The notes: generated by a model from the sequence alone, not told the origin. Numbered from the stretch's first letter, positions 10,224-19,957 are shown. The stretch is DNA of 64,000 nt from Sphingobacteriales bacterium (GCA_015655115.1 JAATFQ010000136.1:1-64000), one strand, 5' to 3'. Made by a program: numbers and translations.

Positions 10224-10264
10224 TCTAGGAGAAATTACCCTTATATCCTGTGAGATATAATTAG

Positions 10265-10310
10265 TAATAAAAAGGCTTATCATGGTTTTAATCATACGGC
10301 CTTTTTATTA
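10265..10310. terminator. Bidirectional terminator
   Basis: A perfect 12-base inverted repeat (TAATAAAAAGGC with GCCTTTTTATTA) around a 22-base loop lies between convergent genes; each side supplies a T-run. Confidence 0.75.
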
Positions 10311-10321
10311 CTGCTTAAATA

Positions 10322-11218
10322 TTATTCTGTGACCGCGGTAATCTCCCAATCATAATCAAGGATAGCATTCGCTGGTACAGTACCACTTGATGAAGTACCG
10401 TAAGCGTAAGCAGAAGGAATAAGCATCCTCATTTTACCACCTTTCACCAATTTTCCAGGAAAAATCATTATGGGAGCTAAAATAGTAGTTGCTGTTTTAG
10501 GATACATTGAAAAAGAAAAGTCAGTCCCCGTTTCAAGAACTACACCATCTTTCAATCGAAGTGTATAACTGGTTGTAACAGTCGAATATGTAGTAATAGG
10601 AATAGTATCTGTACCAGCTTCAACTATACTATAATATATCCCTGAAGGATCTCTGGTCATCGTTAGACCTTGAGTAGCAATAATTGCTTTGATCAACCTT
10701 TCATCACGCGCTGTCTGCGTTTCCGCATAGGTTGTGATAGTAATATCTAAGTTTTCATTAGAGGGTATGTTGTAGGTTGCTAATCCATTTTTACCAAATG
10801 CCAGATAAGAAGGAAGTATGATCCTTGCTGAGCCACCTGGTTTTAGTTTGCGGATTACATCTCTCACGGCTGGCATAGAAATACTGAAAAAAGTGTTAGT
10901 ATAGCCAACATAAGTACCCAGGTTACCGTTAGCGGGTGAAGTAGTATAGATAGTCCCATTCTCTAGCCCCTTGACCTCACCATCATACAATACAGAATCT
11001 GTATCTTTATAATAATCGCCAGCACCTTCATTCAGGATCTGATAATAATAACCACTCTTAAGCGGATCTTCAGTAACTGTGAGGTTATTTCTGGAAATAT
11101 AATCCTGTATCTTTTTGGAATCTACACTTTGGATCGACTCATAGTCCTTTTTGCATGACCCTAAAAGAACTGTGAGGCCAACTAAGGCAAGGGCAAATCC
11201 TGATAACTTTTTAAACAT
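10322..11218 (-). CDS. FKBP-like lipoprotein with two domains
   Basis: A 298-residue lipoprotein with a lipobox near residue 22 (LTVLLGSCKKD), so lipid-anchored in the envelope. Two FKBP-type modules can be traced: one from about 60 to 165 (GAGDYYKDTDSVLYDGEVKG, then VRDVIRKLKPGGSARIILPS) and one from about 185 to 298 (SGIYYSIVEAGTD, then LVKGGKMRMLIPSAYAYG). The GGxxRxxIPSxxAYG segments are typical of FKBP prolyl isomerases. Whether both domains are active is unclear, since the aromatic active-site residues are poorly conserved by eye. It follows a second FKBP lipoprotein gene by 19 bases, so both are probably one operon for folding outer-membrane or periplasmic proteins. Confidence 0.8.
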   Translation of the reverse strand: MFKKLSGFALALVGLTVLLGSCKKDYESIQSVDSKKIQDYISRNNLTVTEDPLKSGYYYQILNEGAGDYYKDTDSVLYDGEVKGLENGTIYTTSPANGNLGTYVGYTNTFFSISMPAVRDVIRKLKPGGSARIILPSYLAFGKNGLATYNIPSNENLDITITTYAETQTARDERLIKAIIATQGLTMTRDPSGIYYSIVEAGTDTIPITTYSTVTTSYTLRLKDGVVLETGTDFSFSMYPKTATTILAPIMIFPGKLVKGGKMRMLIPSAYAYGTSSSGTVPANAILDYDWEITAVTE

Positions 11219-11237
11219 TATTTATTTTATTTATATT

Positions 11238-11756
11238 TTACTTTACAACTCTTTTAGCGACTCTGATTAAGCGGATATCGAAATCAAAAATCTTATTGGG
11301 ACCCAGCGTATCCAGCCCTGGTCTCCGTATTATTCTGTCCTGGTAGGCCATAGCGGATGGTATAATCAATCTTATCTCTCCGCCTGTCTTGATCATAGAA
11401 ATACCTTTTCTCCAACCTTGCATAGCATCCCCAAATACAAATTTAGTAGCAAGCGTATCAATTGCACTCGAAGTAGAATCGTACAAAGTACCATCAAGAA
11501 ATTTGCCTACATAATGTACAGAAACAGTATCTGTTGTATCTGTGACTGCTTTTCCGGTATCTGCATCTGAAATGATTTTGTAATACAATCCATCACTTGT
11601 TCTTTCCATCTCTACACCAGATGAATCGAGGAACTTTATAATCAGATCGTCATCAATTTTTGCCTGAGTAGCTTTATCAAAAGGCGGATCATTCTTGCAG
11701 GCATAAAAAATGCAAGCAAGCAATACCAACGCCCAAAGTGTTCTACTTTTCAACAT
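11238..11756 (-). CDS. FKBP-type peptidyl-prolyl isomerase lipoprotein
   Basis: Predicted envelope prolyl isomerase, about 172 residues from the chosen ATG at 11756. A longer reading frame opens 19 codons earlier, but only the inner start gives a clean lipoprotein signal (LKSRTLWALVLLACIFYACKN). The FKBP domain covers the last 110 residues: VSVHYVGKFLDGTLYDST, MQGWRKGISMIKTGGEIRLIIPSAMAY and a C-terminal FDIRLIRV strand. It is the first gene of the pair with the two-domain FKBP lipoprotein downstream. Confidence 0.87.
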   Translation of the reverse strand: MLKSRTLWALVLLACIFYACKNDPPFDKATQAKIDDDLIIKFLDSSGVEMERTSDGLYYKIISDADTGKAVTDTTDTVSVHYVGKFLDGTLYDSTSSAIDTLATKFVFGDAMQGWRKGISMIKTGGEIRLIIPSAMAYQDRIIRRPGLDTLGPNKIFDFDIRLIRVAKRVVK

Positions 11757-11818
11757 ACCGCACAAAAATACTCTTTTATTAGGGATGGCACAATATTTAA
11801 CCAATTTTAACAAATGTA

Positions 11819-11849
11819 AAAAACGCCCTTGTACAACAAGAGCGTTTTT
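11819..11849 (-). terminator. Terminator of the fad operon
   Basis: A 13-base stem with one mismatch (AAAAACGCCCTTG against CAAGAGCGTTTTT) and a five-base loop, downstream of fadE on the minus strand, ending in a T-run. Confidence 0.75.
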
Positions 11850-11898
11850 AGCAATGAATAAATACTTATATAAGGCCCTGTTAAGGGCAGATCATCTT

Positions 11899-13689
11899 TT
11901 AATAACAATATTTATTAGCGGCAATTAATTGCTGGGCTACCTTCTGCCTTGCATCCTTAACATTAAAAGCATCCATCTTGGTAAAGCGTTTAAGGCCAAC
12001 CAGCATCATACGTTGTTCGTCACCTTCAGCAAAGGCCCATAAAGCTTCTTTACCTGCTTTCTGCAGTGCATCTACAGCCTCTACAAAATATATACGCATC
12101 ATATTCAGCTGACCTTCACAGGCGGCTTCCCCACGCAGGTTAACTAATTTTTCTGTCCGCAACAGCGCTGATTCAGCAACATAAACGTAACTGGCCATAT
12201 CGGCGATATTCATTAAGATTTCCTGCTCTTTGGATAAGCTCATCATCAGCTTCTGCACCGCAGCGCCGGCAACCATCAAAGTAGCTTTTTTCAGGTTTTT
12301 CACAATCTTCTTCTCCGCAGCAAACAGCGTATCGTCCTCCTCCCCAAATTCAGGTATAGACATCAGCTCTGCAGCAACAGCTGTTGCAGGTGTCATCAGA
12401 TCCAATTCTCCTTTCATCGCTCTTTTCAGCATCATGTCAACAGTCAATAACCTGTTGATCTCATTGGTACCTTCAAAGATACGGTTGATCCTGGCATCGC
12501 GGTAGGCCCTGTCCATTGGTGCATCGGCAGAAAAGCCCATACCGCCGTAAATCTGTACACCCTCATCTACAACATAATCGAGGGCTTCAGAACCCCAAAC
12601 CTTAAGGATAGCACATTCTACAGCAAACTGCTCCGTAGATTTTAACTTTGCCTTGCTGGCATCCATACCTCCGGCAACCAAAGCTTCGTAGGCATCATCA
12701 ATATTTTGTCCCGCTCTGTAATTAGCAGATTCTACGGCGTATACTTTCGTAGCCATTTCTGCAAGTTTGAAACGTATAGCCCCATATTTTGAAATCTGGC
12801 GATCAAACTGGATCCGCTCATTTGCATAATTAATAGCCGTGCTGATTACACCTTTAGAAGCACCCACTGCTGCTGCTGCCAGCTTAATCCTGCCAATATT
12901 TAAAATATTCACCGCAATCTTAAACCCATTCTGACGCTCAGAAAGCATATTTTCTACAGGCACATGGGCTTCATTAAAAAACACCTGGCGTGTTGAAGAT
13001 CCTTTGATACCCATTTTATGCTCTTCAGGATTCATGGTTATCCCGCCGAATTCACGTTCCACTATAAAGGCAGTAAGATTTTTGTCGTCCTCGATTTTGG
13101 CAAACACAATAAAGATATCCGCGAAACCGCCATTCGTAATCCACATCTTCTGCCCTGTAATCAAATAATGCTTTCCATCTGCAGATAACACGGCTTTTGT
13201 TTTACCCGAATTAGCATCAGAGCCCGAGTTAGGCTCGGTTAAGCAGTAAGCAGCTTTCCACTCTCCTGTACCTAATTTAGGTATATATTTAGCCTTTTGT
13301 TCTTCAGAACCATAATAAAGAATTGGTAAAGTGCCTATCCCTGTATGTGCAGATAAAGCTACAGCGAAAGAATGTCCCGCACCTATTACATCGGCAACCA
13401 GCATCGAGGTGTTGAAGTTCTTACCAAAACCACCAAATTCTTCAGGGATAGAAACCCCGAGAATTCCCAGCTCACCGGCTTTAGTCAACAGCGAAGGCAT
13501 CAACCCTTCTTCCAGTTTATCTATACGTTCCAGATTCGGATACACCTCAGCCGCAAGGAAATCACGGCAGGTCTGTGCAATCATCTGTTGTTCTTCATCA
13601 AATTCTTCAGGAATAAATACATCCTGCCAGGTGGTATCTTTTATTAAAAACTCACCACCTTTTACTGTTACTTTGTCTGTAGTTTCCAT
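11899..13689 (-). CDS. fadE: Acyl-CoA dehydrogenase
   Basis: FAD enzyme for the first step of fatty-acid beta-oxidation, oxidising acyl-CoA to trans-2-enoyl-CoA. I place the start at the ATG at 13689 (596 residues); a TTG three codons earlier is also possible. Visible family signatures are AYCLTEPNSGSDANSGKTKAV, GQKMWITNGGFADIFIVFAK, the FAD-domain stretch IQFDRQISKYGAIRFKLAEMA, and QIYGGMGFSADAPMDRAYRDARINRIFEGTNEI with the catalytic glutamate region. A C-terminal extension of about 180 residues matches the long AcdA/FadE type found beside fadN and fadA in Bacillus. It is the last gene of marR-fadN-fadA-fadE, 26 bases after fadA. Confidence 0.93.
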   Translation of the reverse strand: METTDKVTVKGGEFLIKDTTWQDVFIPEEFDEEQQMIAQTCRDFLAAEVYPNLERIDKLEEGLMPSLLTKAGELGILGVSIPEEFGGFGKNFNTSMLVADVIGAGHSFAVALSAHTGIGTLPILYYGSEEQKAKYIPKLGTGEWKAAYCLTEPNSGSDANSGKTKAVLSADGKHYLITGQKMWITNGGFADIFIVFAKIEDDKNLTAFIVEREFGGITMNPEEHKMGIKGSSTRQVFFNEAHVPVENMLSERQNGFKIAVNILNIGRIKLAAAAVGASKGVISTAINYANERIQFDRQISKYGAIRFKLAEMATKVYAVESANYRAGQNIDDAYEALVAGGMDASKAKLKSTEQFAVECAILKVWGSEALDYVVDEGVQIYGGMGFSADAPMDRAYRDARINRIFEGTNEINRLLTVDMMLKRAMKGELDLMTPATAVAAELMSIPEFGEEDDTLFAAEKKIVKNLKKATLMVAGAAVQKLMMSLSKEQEILMNIADMASYVYVAESALLRTEKLVNLRGEAACEGQLNMMRIYFVEAVDALQKAGKEALWAFAEGDEQRMMLVGLKRFTKMDAFNVKDARQKVAQQLIAANKYCY

Positions 13690-13715
13690 ATATGTCAATT
13701 TAAAACAATCAATTA

Positions 13716-14894
13716 CTAAAGCATTTCAAAAACACCTGCCGCACCCTGTCCGCTGCCTACGCACATGGTAACCATGCCGTATTTACCCTGTCTGCGTTTC
13801 AGTTCATTAAACAACTGCACGGTTAGTTTACCTCCTGTACAACCCAGTGGATGGCCAAGCGCAATAGCGCCACCATTCACATTCAGCTTTTCTGTATTTA
13901 AGCCCAGGGTCCTGATGATGGCGAGCGACTGTGACGCAAAAGCTTCATTCAGCTCTATCAGGTCTAATTGTTCTAATGTTAAGCCTGCTTTTTTTAAGGC
14001 CAGCGGAATAGCCTCTATAGGGCCTATGCCCATGATGCGGGGTGGTACACCTACCACACCATAGCTTAACAGGCGTGCGATAGGATCAACCCCCAGTTCT
14101 TTCAGTTTGCTTTCTGATACGACCAGCACAAATGCAGCCCCATCGGAAGTTTGCGAGGAGTTACCAGCGGTAACACTTCCAAATGCATCAAATACAGGTT
14201 TCAATGTAGCCAGTTTCTCCAGGCTGGTATCTGCACGCGGACCTTCATCGGTATCTACTACGTAGGTCCTGCTTTTCTTTTTCATATCTCCATCCAGATA
14301 ATTTTCTGTAACAGTGATCGGCACTACACCATCCTTAAGGTGGCCATTTTTTATAGCTTCTACAGCTTTGCGGTGAGATTGGAAAGCAAACTCATCCTGG
14401 TCTTCCCTGCTTACCTTATATTCATTAGCTACCGCTTCTGCAGTTAGCCCCATCCCCCAATACCAGTCAGGATGTTTTTTAGCTACATCAGGATTCGGCA
14501 CCAGCTTCCAGCCACCGAAGGCCATGCCTGACATGACTTCTACGCCACCAGCAATAATACAGTCGGCCATTCCACTTTTAATCCTTGCCACCGCTGTAGC
14601 AATCGTGTCCAGTCCTGATGCACAATACCTGTTCACAGTTACTCCCGGAACCTTATCAGTATCCAGGCCCATCAGCGAAATCATACGGCCAATATTGAGG
14701 CCCTGTTCTGCTTCAGGTGTAGCGTTACCTACAATGACATCATCTATTTGTTCTTTATCCAGGTTAGGTACCGAGGCCACCAGCTGTCTGATCACTTCTG
14801 CAGCCAGATCATCGGCTCTGGTAAAACGAAATACACCGCGTGGAGCTTTGCCCACTGCTGTACGTAATCCTGCTATGATATATGCTTCTTGCAT
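13716..14894 (-). CDS. fadA: Acetyl-CoA acyltransferase (thiolase)
   Basis: 3-ketoacyl-CoA thiolase that closes the beta-oxidation cycle by releasing acetyl-CoA. The 392-residue chain has the acyl-enzyme cysteine in VNRYCASGLDTIATA (about C91), the family stretch GGVEVMSGMAFGG, the histidine loop NVNGGAIALGHPLGCTGGK and the C-terminal cysteine in VTMCVGSGQGAAGVFE. Length and motifs are normal. It lies 29 bases after fadN and 26 before fadE in the same operon. Confidence 0.95.
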   Translation of the reverse strand: MQEAYIIAGLRTAVGKAPRGVFRFTRADDLAAEVIRQLVASVPNLDKEQIDDVIVGNATPEAEQGLNIGRMISLMGLDTDKVPGVTVNRYCASGLDTIATAVARIKSGMADCIIAGGVEVMSGMAFGGWKLVPNPDVAKKHPDWYWGMGLTAEAVANEYKVSREDQDEFAFQSHRKAVEAIKNGHLKDGVVPITVTENYLDGDMKKKSRTYVVDTDEGPRADTSLEKLATLKPVFDAFGSVTAGNSSQTSDGAAFVLVVSESKLKELGVDPIARLLSYGVVGVPPRIMGIGPIEAIPLALKKAGLTLEQLDLIELNEAFASQSLAIIRTLGLNTEKLNVNGGAIALGHPLGCTGGKLTVQLFNELKRRQGKYGMVTMCVGSGQGAAGVFEML

Positions 14895-14923
14895 GTCTTG
14901 TTATATTTGATGAAATACATTAA

Positions 14924-17329
14924 TTAATTACGGAGCGGCTTGCCCTTGGTTACGATGTTCTGGATACGCTCCAGTGTTTTTCTTTCCCCGCAGAGCGACA
15001 AAAAAGCCTCTCTTTCCAGGTCGAGCAAATACTGCTCTGTAACTTCTGTGGGAGAGGACAGGTCGCCGCCACACATCACCCAACCCAACTTCTCAGAGAT
15101 CTTTTTATCATGTTCAGAAATATAGTGACCTGAGTACATCGTATTTGCCCCGGCATAGACAATCCCCAATCCTTGTTTACCTAAAACTCTGATATCCTTC
15201 CGGCGTACAGGCTGGGTATATCCGGCATCAGCCAGCTCAATAGCTTTCGCTTTTGCATCCGCAATCAGCCTGCTGCGGTTCATGCTGATCGCATATTTAT
15301 CTTTCAGCAGGTACCCTAATTCAAAGGCTTCGACCGCCGAGGTAGAAACTTTGGCCATACCTATTGTCAGGAACCTATTTTTTAACACATTCTGCACAAT
15401 CTGGTCTTCATTATATTCATCCGAAGCACGCAAAGCGAACTCTTTCGTACCGCCACCACCAGGTATAACGCCAACGCCAAACTCTACCAGCCCCATATAA
15501 GTTTCTGCATTGAGCTGTACATGGTCTGCATGAAGGCTAAATTCGCAGCCACCACCTAAAGTGAGGTTGTGCGGGGCCACCACTACCGGAATAGACGAAT
15601 AGCGGATGCGCATAGAAGTGTTCTGGAACATTCTTATAGCCAGGTTCAGCTCATCCCATTCTTGCTCCACGGCCATCATAAAGATCATCCCTACATTTGC
15701 ACCAGCAGAAAAATTAGCACCATCATTACCTATCACTACGCCTTTATAGTCTTTCTCGGCCATATCAATGGCTTTATTAATGGCTTGTAAAGTATCACCA
15801 CCAATCGTATTCATCTTGGAATGGAATTCCACATTCAGGATACCATCGCCCAGGTCAATAATTGAAGCACTGGAATTTTTCCATATGGTTTTATTACCAC
15901 GGATATGATCAAGAATAATAAATTCAGATGCGCCGGGCAATGCTTTATAAGTTTTTGAAGGGATGTCGTAATATTTTTTTACTCCGTCTTCCACTTTATA
16001 GAAGGAAGTATGCCCTGCGGCAAGCATCTCATGTACCCATGCTGCAGCTTCATGTCCATACTTTTTCATGCCTTCCAAAGATTCGGCAACACCTACAGCA
16101 TCCCAGGCTTCAAAAGGACCAAGGTCCCAGCCAAAGCCAGCACGCATTGCATCATCTATACGGTAAAGCTCATCAGCAATTTCCGGTATCCGGTCTGATA
16201 CGTATTCGAACAGGCCGAAAAAAGAATGCCTGAACACCTCGCCAGCTTTATCCTTGCCCGCTGCAAATACCTTCATACGGTCTTTTACATTTTCTATAGG
16301 CTTGGTCATTTCCAGCGTAGCTGATTTTATTTTCTGCTGCGGCCGGTATTCCATTGTTTTTAAATCCAGCGCCAGGATCTCCGTTTTTCCCTCTGCTGTT
16401 TTTATCTTTTTATAAAATCCCTGTTTAGTTTTATCACCCAGCCACTGACTGGCTTCCATTTTAACCACATAATCCGGCAGTTTAAAAAGATCATGTGCTT
16501 TGTCATCCGGACAGTTGTCGTACAAACCTTTAGCTACTTTGATCATCGTATCCAGCCCAACCACATCAGAGGTGCGGAAAGTGGCCGACTTAGGCCTTCC
16601 TAAGGCCGGGCCTGTATATTTATCCACCTCTTCTACAGTAAGTTCCAGTTTATCTACCAGGTGTAGCAATGCCATGATTGCATATACCCCTACCCTGTTG
16701 GCAATAAACGCAGGCGTATCTTTACACAAGACAGTAGTCTTGCCTAAAAACTGGTCGCCATAGTGCATTAAGAAATCTACCAGGTCTGGGTGTGTATAGG
16801 GAGTAGGAATGATTTCAAGCAGCCGTAAATAGCGCGGCGGATTAAAAAAGTGAGTCCCGCAGAAATTAGCTTTAAAGTCTTCGCTCCTGCCTTCAGCCAT
16901 CAGGTGAATAGGGATACCCGAGGTATTCGACGTTACCAGAGTACCTGGCTTGCGGTGTTGCTCTACTTGTTCAAAAACCTTTTTCTTGATGTCCAGGTTC
17001 TCTACCACTACTTCAATGATCCAATCGTACCCGGCAATCCGGGCCATGTCATCTTCGAAATTTCCTGTAGTAATCTTGCTGATTACCTTTTTAGAATATA
17101 CCGGTGAGGGGTTAGTTTTCAGCGCATTTTGCAATGCAGCATTAACCACACGGTTTTTTACTGCCGGGTGCGCTAAGGTCAATCCTTTGCTTTCCTCTTC
17201 TTTACTGAGCTCTTTCGGTGCAATATCTAACAACAATACTTCTACACCTATATTCGCAAAGTGACAAGCAATGCGTGAGCCCATAATACCTGAGCCCAGT
17301 ACTGCTACTTTATTTATCTTTTTGTTCAT
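14924..17329 (-). CDS. fadN: 3-hydroxyacyl-CoA dehydrogenase / enoyl-CoA hydratase fusion
   Basis: Two-function beta-oxidation enzyme of 801 residues. The order of domains is dehydrogenase first (NAD-binding KVAVLGSGIMGSRIACHFANIGVEV; GTHFFNPPRYLRLLEIIP with the active His; C-terminal dehydrogenase domain up to about 400) and crotonase-like hydratase second (NFSAGANVGMIF; PHNLTLGGGCEFSLHAD; GLVEFGVGVIPGGGGTKEF). This order is that of Bacillus FadN, opposite to E. coli FadB/FadJ. The start overlaps the end of the marR gene by 20 bases, so the pair is translationally linked. Confidence 0.93.
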   Translation of the reverse strand: MNKKINKVAVLGSGIMGSRIACHFANIGVEVLLLDIAPKELSKEEESKGLTLAHPAVKNRVVNAALQNALKTNPSPVYSKKVISKITTGNFEDDMARIAGYDWIIEVVVENLDIKKKVFEQVEQHRKPGTLVTSNTSGIPIHLMAEGRSEDFKANFCGTHFFNPPRYLRLLEIIPTPYTHPDLVDFLMHYGDQFLGKTTVLCKDTPAFIANRVGVYAIMALLHLVDKLELTVEEVDKYTGPALGRPKSATFRTSDVVGLDTMIKVAKGLYDNCPDDKAHDLFKLPDYVVKMEASQWLGDKTKQGFYKKIKTAEGKTEILALDLKTMEYRPQQKIKSATLEMTKPIENVKDRMKVFAAGKDKAGEVFRHSFFGLFEYVSDRIPEIADELYRIDDAMRAGFGWDLGPFEAWDAVGVAESLEGMKKYGHEAAAWVHEMLAAGHTSFYKVEDGVKKYYDIPSKTYKALPGASEFIILDHIRGNKTIWKNSSASIIDLGDGILNVEFHSKMNTIGGDTLQAINKAIDMAEKDYKGVVIGNDGANFSAGANVGMIFMMAVEQEWDELNLAIRMFQNTSMRIRYSSIPVVVAPHNLTLGGGCEFSLHADHVQLNAETYMGLVEFGVGVIPGGGGTKEFALRASDEYNEDQIVQNVLKNRFLTIGMAKVSTSAVEAFELGYLLKDKYAISMNRSRLIADAKAKAIELADAGYTQPVRRKDIRVLGKQGLGIVYAGANTMYSGHYISEHDKKISEKLGWVMCGGDLSSPTEVTEQYLLDLEREAFLSLCGERKTLERIQNIVTKGKPLRN

Positions 17330-17768
17330 CGTTTTCTGTAGTTACTGTATATGCTAACGTGAGTTTATTCAATTTTTGTAATCCCTGCATGAGGCTGTTT
17401 TTCTCTTGTACAGTTAGGTTGGCGGTGAGGTATTCATTGAAAGAACGTACAACACCTTTGGCCATCTGTCTTTTCTCCCTGCCAAAGTCGGTCAGGAACA
17501 CCTTTACTGAGCGTTTATCGCCTGCAGCCGTCTCTCTGTAAATCAATCCATATTCTTCCATGTTGTTGAGCATCCGCGATAAGCTGGTTGCTTTAACGCC
17601 CAGCAAACCGGCAAGCTGCGAAACAGCCGTACCTTCCTGATCTATATTGATCAGCATGTAGCCAATGGCTTGCGTAATGCCAAATCCCGAGGCAATCTGG
17701 TTATAACTGTTAGACATGTTCTGCCAAACTGCCTTTAATAAATAATCTATGGTCTCCTGTTGTTTCAT
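17310..17768 (-). CDS. MarR-family regulator of the fad operon
   Basis: A winged-helix repressor of about 152 residues with the start placed at ATG 17768, which begins MKQQETIDYLLKAVWQ; a longer frame starts eight codons upstream but would run into the predicted operator. The DNA-binding part is TAVSQLAGLLGVKATSLSRMLNNMEEYGLIYRETAAGDKRSVKVFLTDFG. As the first gene of the operon, overlapping fadN, it most likely controls beta-oxidation in response to fatty acyl-CoA or a similar ligand. This role is inferred from context. Two inverted repeats in its own promoter suggest autoregulation. Confidence 0.88.
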   Translation of the reverse strand: MKQQETIDYLLKAVWQNMSNSYNQIASGFGITQAIGYMLINIDQEGTAVSQLAGLLGVKATSLSRMLNNMEEYGLIYRETAAGDKRSVKVFLTDFGREKRQMAKGVVRSFNEYLTANLTVQEKNSLMQGLQKLNKLTLAYTVTTENDEQKDK

Positions 17769-17776
17769 CAATTTAC

Positions 17777-17820
17777 TATGCTTGCATAACAAAGCTATTA
17801 AATAATATCATATTATCCAA
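17777..17820 (-). promoter_or_regulatory. fad operon promoter with two operator-like palindromes
   Basis: Reading leftward: TTG (17820-17818), 20 bases, perfect -7 TAGCTTTG (17797-17790). A perfect 15-base palindrome, ATAATAT-C-ATATTAT (17802-17816), fills the spacer. A second, TATGC-TT-GCATA (17777-17788), lies between the -7 element and the marR start. Both are well placed to block transcription. Confidence 0.65.
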
Positions 17821-17861
17821 GTAGGGAATTAAAAAATAAAGTTTCTAAAAATGTGACAAAA

Positions 17862-17891
17862 GGCCTATTAAATACTGTATATTAAATAGCC
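17862..17891 (-). terminator. Imperfect terminator after fadD
   Basis: On the minus strand GGCTATTTAATA pairs, with a bulge and a mismatch, to TATTTAATAGGCC and is followed by TTTTGTCACATTTTT. It sits between fadD and the marR promoter. Confidence 0.45.
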
Positions 17892-17903
17892 GTCAATTCA
17901 ATG

Positions 17904-19688
17904 TTATTTCTGAACAGGTTTATAGTCTTCCGCATCCTTATAAACCTTCTCAATCAGATCTTTGAATTTTCCCAGAATAACTTTACGTTTTAAACTTAAT
18001 TTTGGTGTAAACTCACCACCTTCGATACTCCATTCATTGGCCAGAAGTGCGAAACGTTTCACCTGTTCCCACTTTCCAAAGCCAATAGAGCCATGCTCAA
18101 TCTCTTTCTCAAATTTTTCAAGCACATGAGGATCTTTGATCATCTCCTCATTAGTGGTATAAGGGATTCCTTTAAACTTTGCCCAGGCTTGCAGTGCTGT
18201 AAAGTTTGGCACAATCAGGGCCATAGGGAATTTACGGTTTTCTCCCAACACCATTATCTGCTCTATTACGGTAGACTCTTTGTATTTATTTTCCAGTGTT
18301 TGTGGTGCCACATATTTACCACCGGCAGTTTTAAAGATCTCTTTTTTCCTGTCGGTAATCTTCAGAAATTTACCTTCCAGCATTTCTCCGATGTCGCCGG
18401 TATGGAACCAGCCCTCGGCATCAATAGTTTCGGCAGTAGGGTCCTCCCGCTGATAATACCCTTTCATTACATTATGCCCCCTGGTAAGCACCTCTCCATC
18501 TGGCGCAATTTTCACTTCAACACCTTTAATCGGAGGACCAACAGTACCGAACATGGTATTGTCGAAATAGTTTACGGTGATTACCGGAGAAGTCTCTGTT
18601 AATCCATAACCTTCCACAACCGGCATCCCTGCTGCCCAGAAAATCCGTGCCAGACGGGGGTTTAATGCTGCCCCACCAGAAACGATGACGATGATCTCAC
18701 CTCCCAGCGCCTGCTGCCATTTTTTAAAGACCAGCTTGCGGGCAATAGAGAGTTTTAAATTATAGTACCAGCTATTTTTTTGTTCATACTGCTCTGCAAG
18801 TGCTACAGACCAGAAAAATATCTTTCTCTTTATCCCTGTAAGTTCCTTACCTTTTTCCATGATCTTATCGTATACCTTTTCCAGTAGCCGCGGAACGGTA
18901 GAAAATGCATTGGGCTTCACGTATTGGATATCGGCAACAATAGTCTCCATACTCTCTGCATAATATAAAGCGCCATCGGTAAATAGATAGAGATAGGTGA
19001 TCATCCGTTCGAAGATATGCGACAAGGGCAAAAAGCTGAGCACAGTTTTAACATTTTCAGGAAAGATGGTAGACAGGCTCTTAAAGTTCTGTACCAGGTT
19101 ATTGTGGGTAAGCATTACTCCTTTTGGGGTTCCTGTAGTGCCCGAAGTATAGATCAGGGTAAGAATGTCATCTGGCGTAACTGCGGCACGCAATGGTTCG
19201 AGATCAATATTATCGCCTGTTGCAACACCTGCATCGATGAGCTCCTGCCAGTTGGCGGCACCTTCAACCTGGTTAAAGGTGTATAGTTTTATTGCTGGAT
19301 TAACCTGTTCGCATACTGGCTTGACCTTTTGATATAAGGCTTCATCTGCCAGAAATATAACGCTTACCTCTGCATTGGTCAAAATAAACTTGATATCTAG
19401 TTCTGCTAATGTAGGATACAGGGGCACCTGGTACGCGCCAATCTGAGTAATCGCAAAATCTGTTATATTCCATTCAGGCCTGTTTGGCGACATGACTGCT
19501 ACCTTTGATGCTTTCCCTATACCAATGGTGATCAGGCCTTTACTGAGCTGATCTACAGTATCAGAAAATTTTTGGGTGCTGTACTTTTTCCATTCACCGT
19601 TTATTTTACCACTAATAAACTCTTCTTTAGGAAATTTGTCTAAATTGTATTTGAGCAGATCAAATACTCTGGTTACAGTTACAGGCAT
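17904..19688 (-). CDS. fadD: Long-chain acyl-CoA synthetase (AMP-forming)
   Basis: Activates long-chain fatty acids to acyl-CoA at the cost of ATP, feeding the neighbouring beta-oxidation genes. The 594-residue chain shows the AMP-binding P-loop LIYTSGTTGTPKGVMLTHNNL (about 178-198), the second motif VEGYGLTETSPVITVNY, and the C-terminal TGDIGEMLEGKFLKITDRKKEIFKTAGGKYVAPQ with the catalytic lysine region. Length matches the bacterial FAA1-like type. It has its own upstream region; GATAATATG (19739-19747) there recalls the half-site in the marR promoter palindrome, a hint of shared control. Confidence 0.93.
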   Translation of the reverse strand: MPVTVTRVFDLLKYNLDKFPKEEFISGKINGEWKKYSTQKFSDTVDQLSKGLITIGIGKASKVAVMSPNRPEWNITDFAITQIGAYQVPLYPTLAELDIKFILTNAEVSVIFLADEALYQKVKPVCEQVNPAIKLYTFNQVEGAANWQELIDAGVATGDNIDLEPLRAAVTPDDILTLIYTSGTTGTPKGVMLTHNNLVQNFKSLSTIFPENVKTVLSFLPLSHIFERMITYLYLFTDGALYYAESMETIVADIQYVKPNAFSTVPRLLEKVYDKIMEKGKELTGIKRKIFFWSVALAEQYEQKNSWYYNLKLSIARKLVFKKWQQALGGEIIVIVSGGAALNPRLARIFWAAGMPVVEGYGLTETSPVITVNYFDNTMFGTVGPPIKGVEVKIAPDGEVLTRGHNVMKGYYQREDPTAETIDAEGWFHTGDIGEMLEGKFLKITDRKKEIFKTAGGKYVAPQTLENKYKESTVIEQIMVLGENRKFPMALIVPNFTALQAWAKFKGIPYTTNEEMIKDPHVLEKFEKEIEHGSIGFGKWEQVKRFALLANEWSIEGGEFTPKLSLKRKVILGKFKDLIEKVYKDAEDYKPVQK

Positions 19689-19957
19689 AAAATGTTTATT
19701 AGTATTTGGTTAAATCTTGTTATAAAAACACATTTATTGATAATATGTTGTCAGCCAAATCTAAGAATTTTAAATTCTCTATATATACCAATTTCAATTC
19801 ATATCCATTTTCTTTGAAGAAGAATGATATTCTGATGCAATTGGTACTGCCCAAAGCAGCTAAAACCTATAAATTAAAAGACCATTTATTAAAAAACTGA
19901 CTGGCGGCACAATAATTGTTAAGATGATTTTATTACAAATAATAAAACACAAATCAT

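Noticed and set aside
11899-11930. Insertion or att site at the end of the fad operon
   Set aside because: No tRNA, direct repeat or integrase is near.
19706-19900. 64-codon plus-strand frame upstream of the small barrel gene
   Set aside because: Low-complexity, lysine- and asparagine-rich translation with no family pattern; it lies in the AT-rich fadD upstream region.
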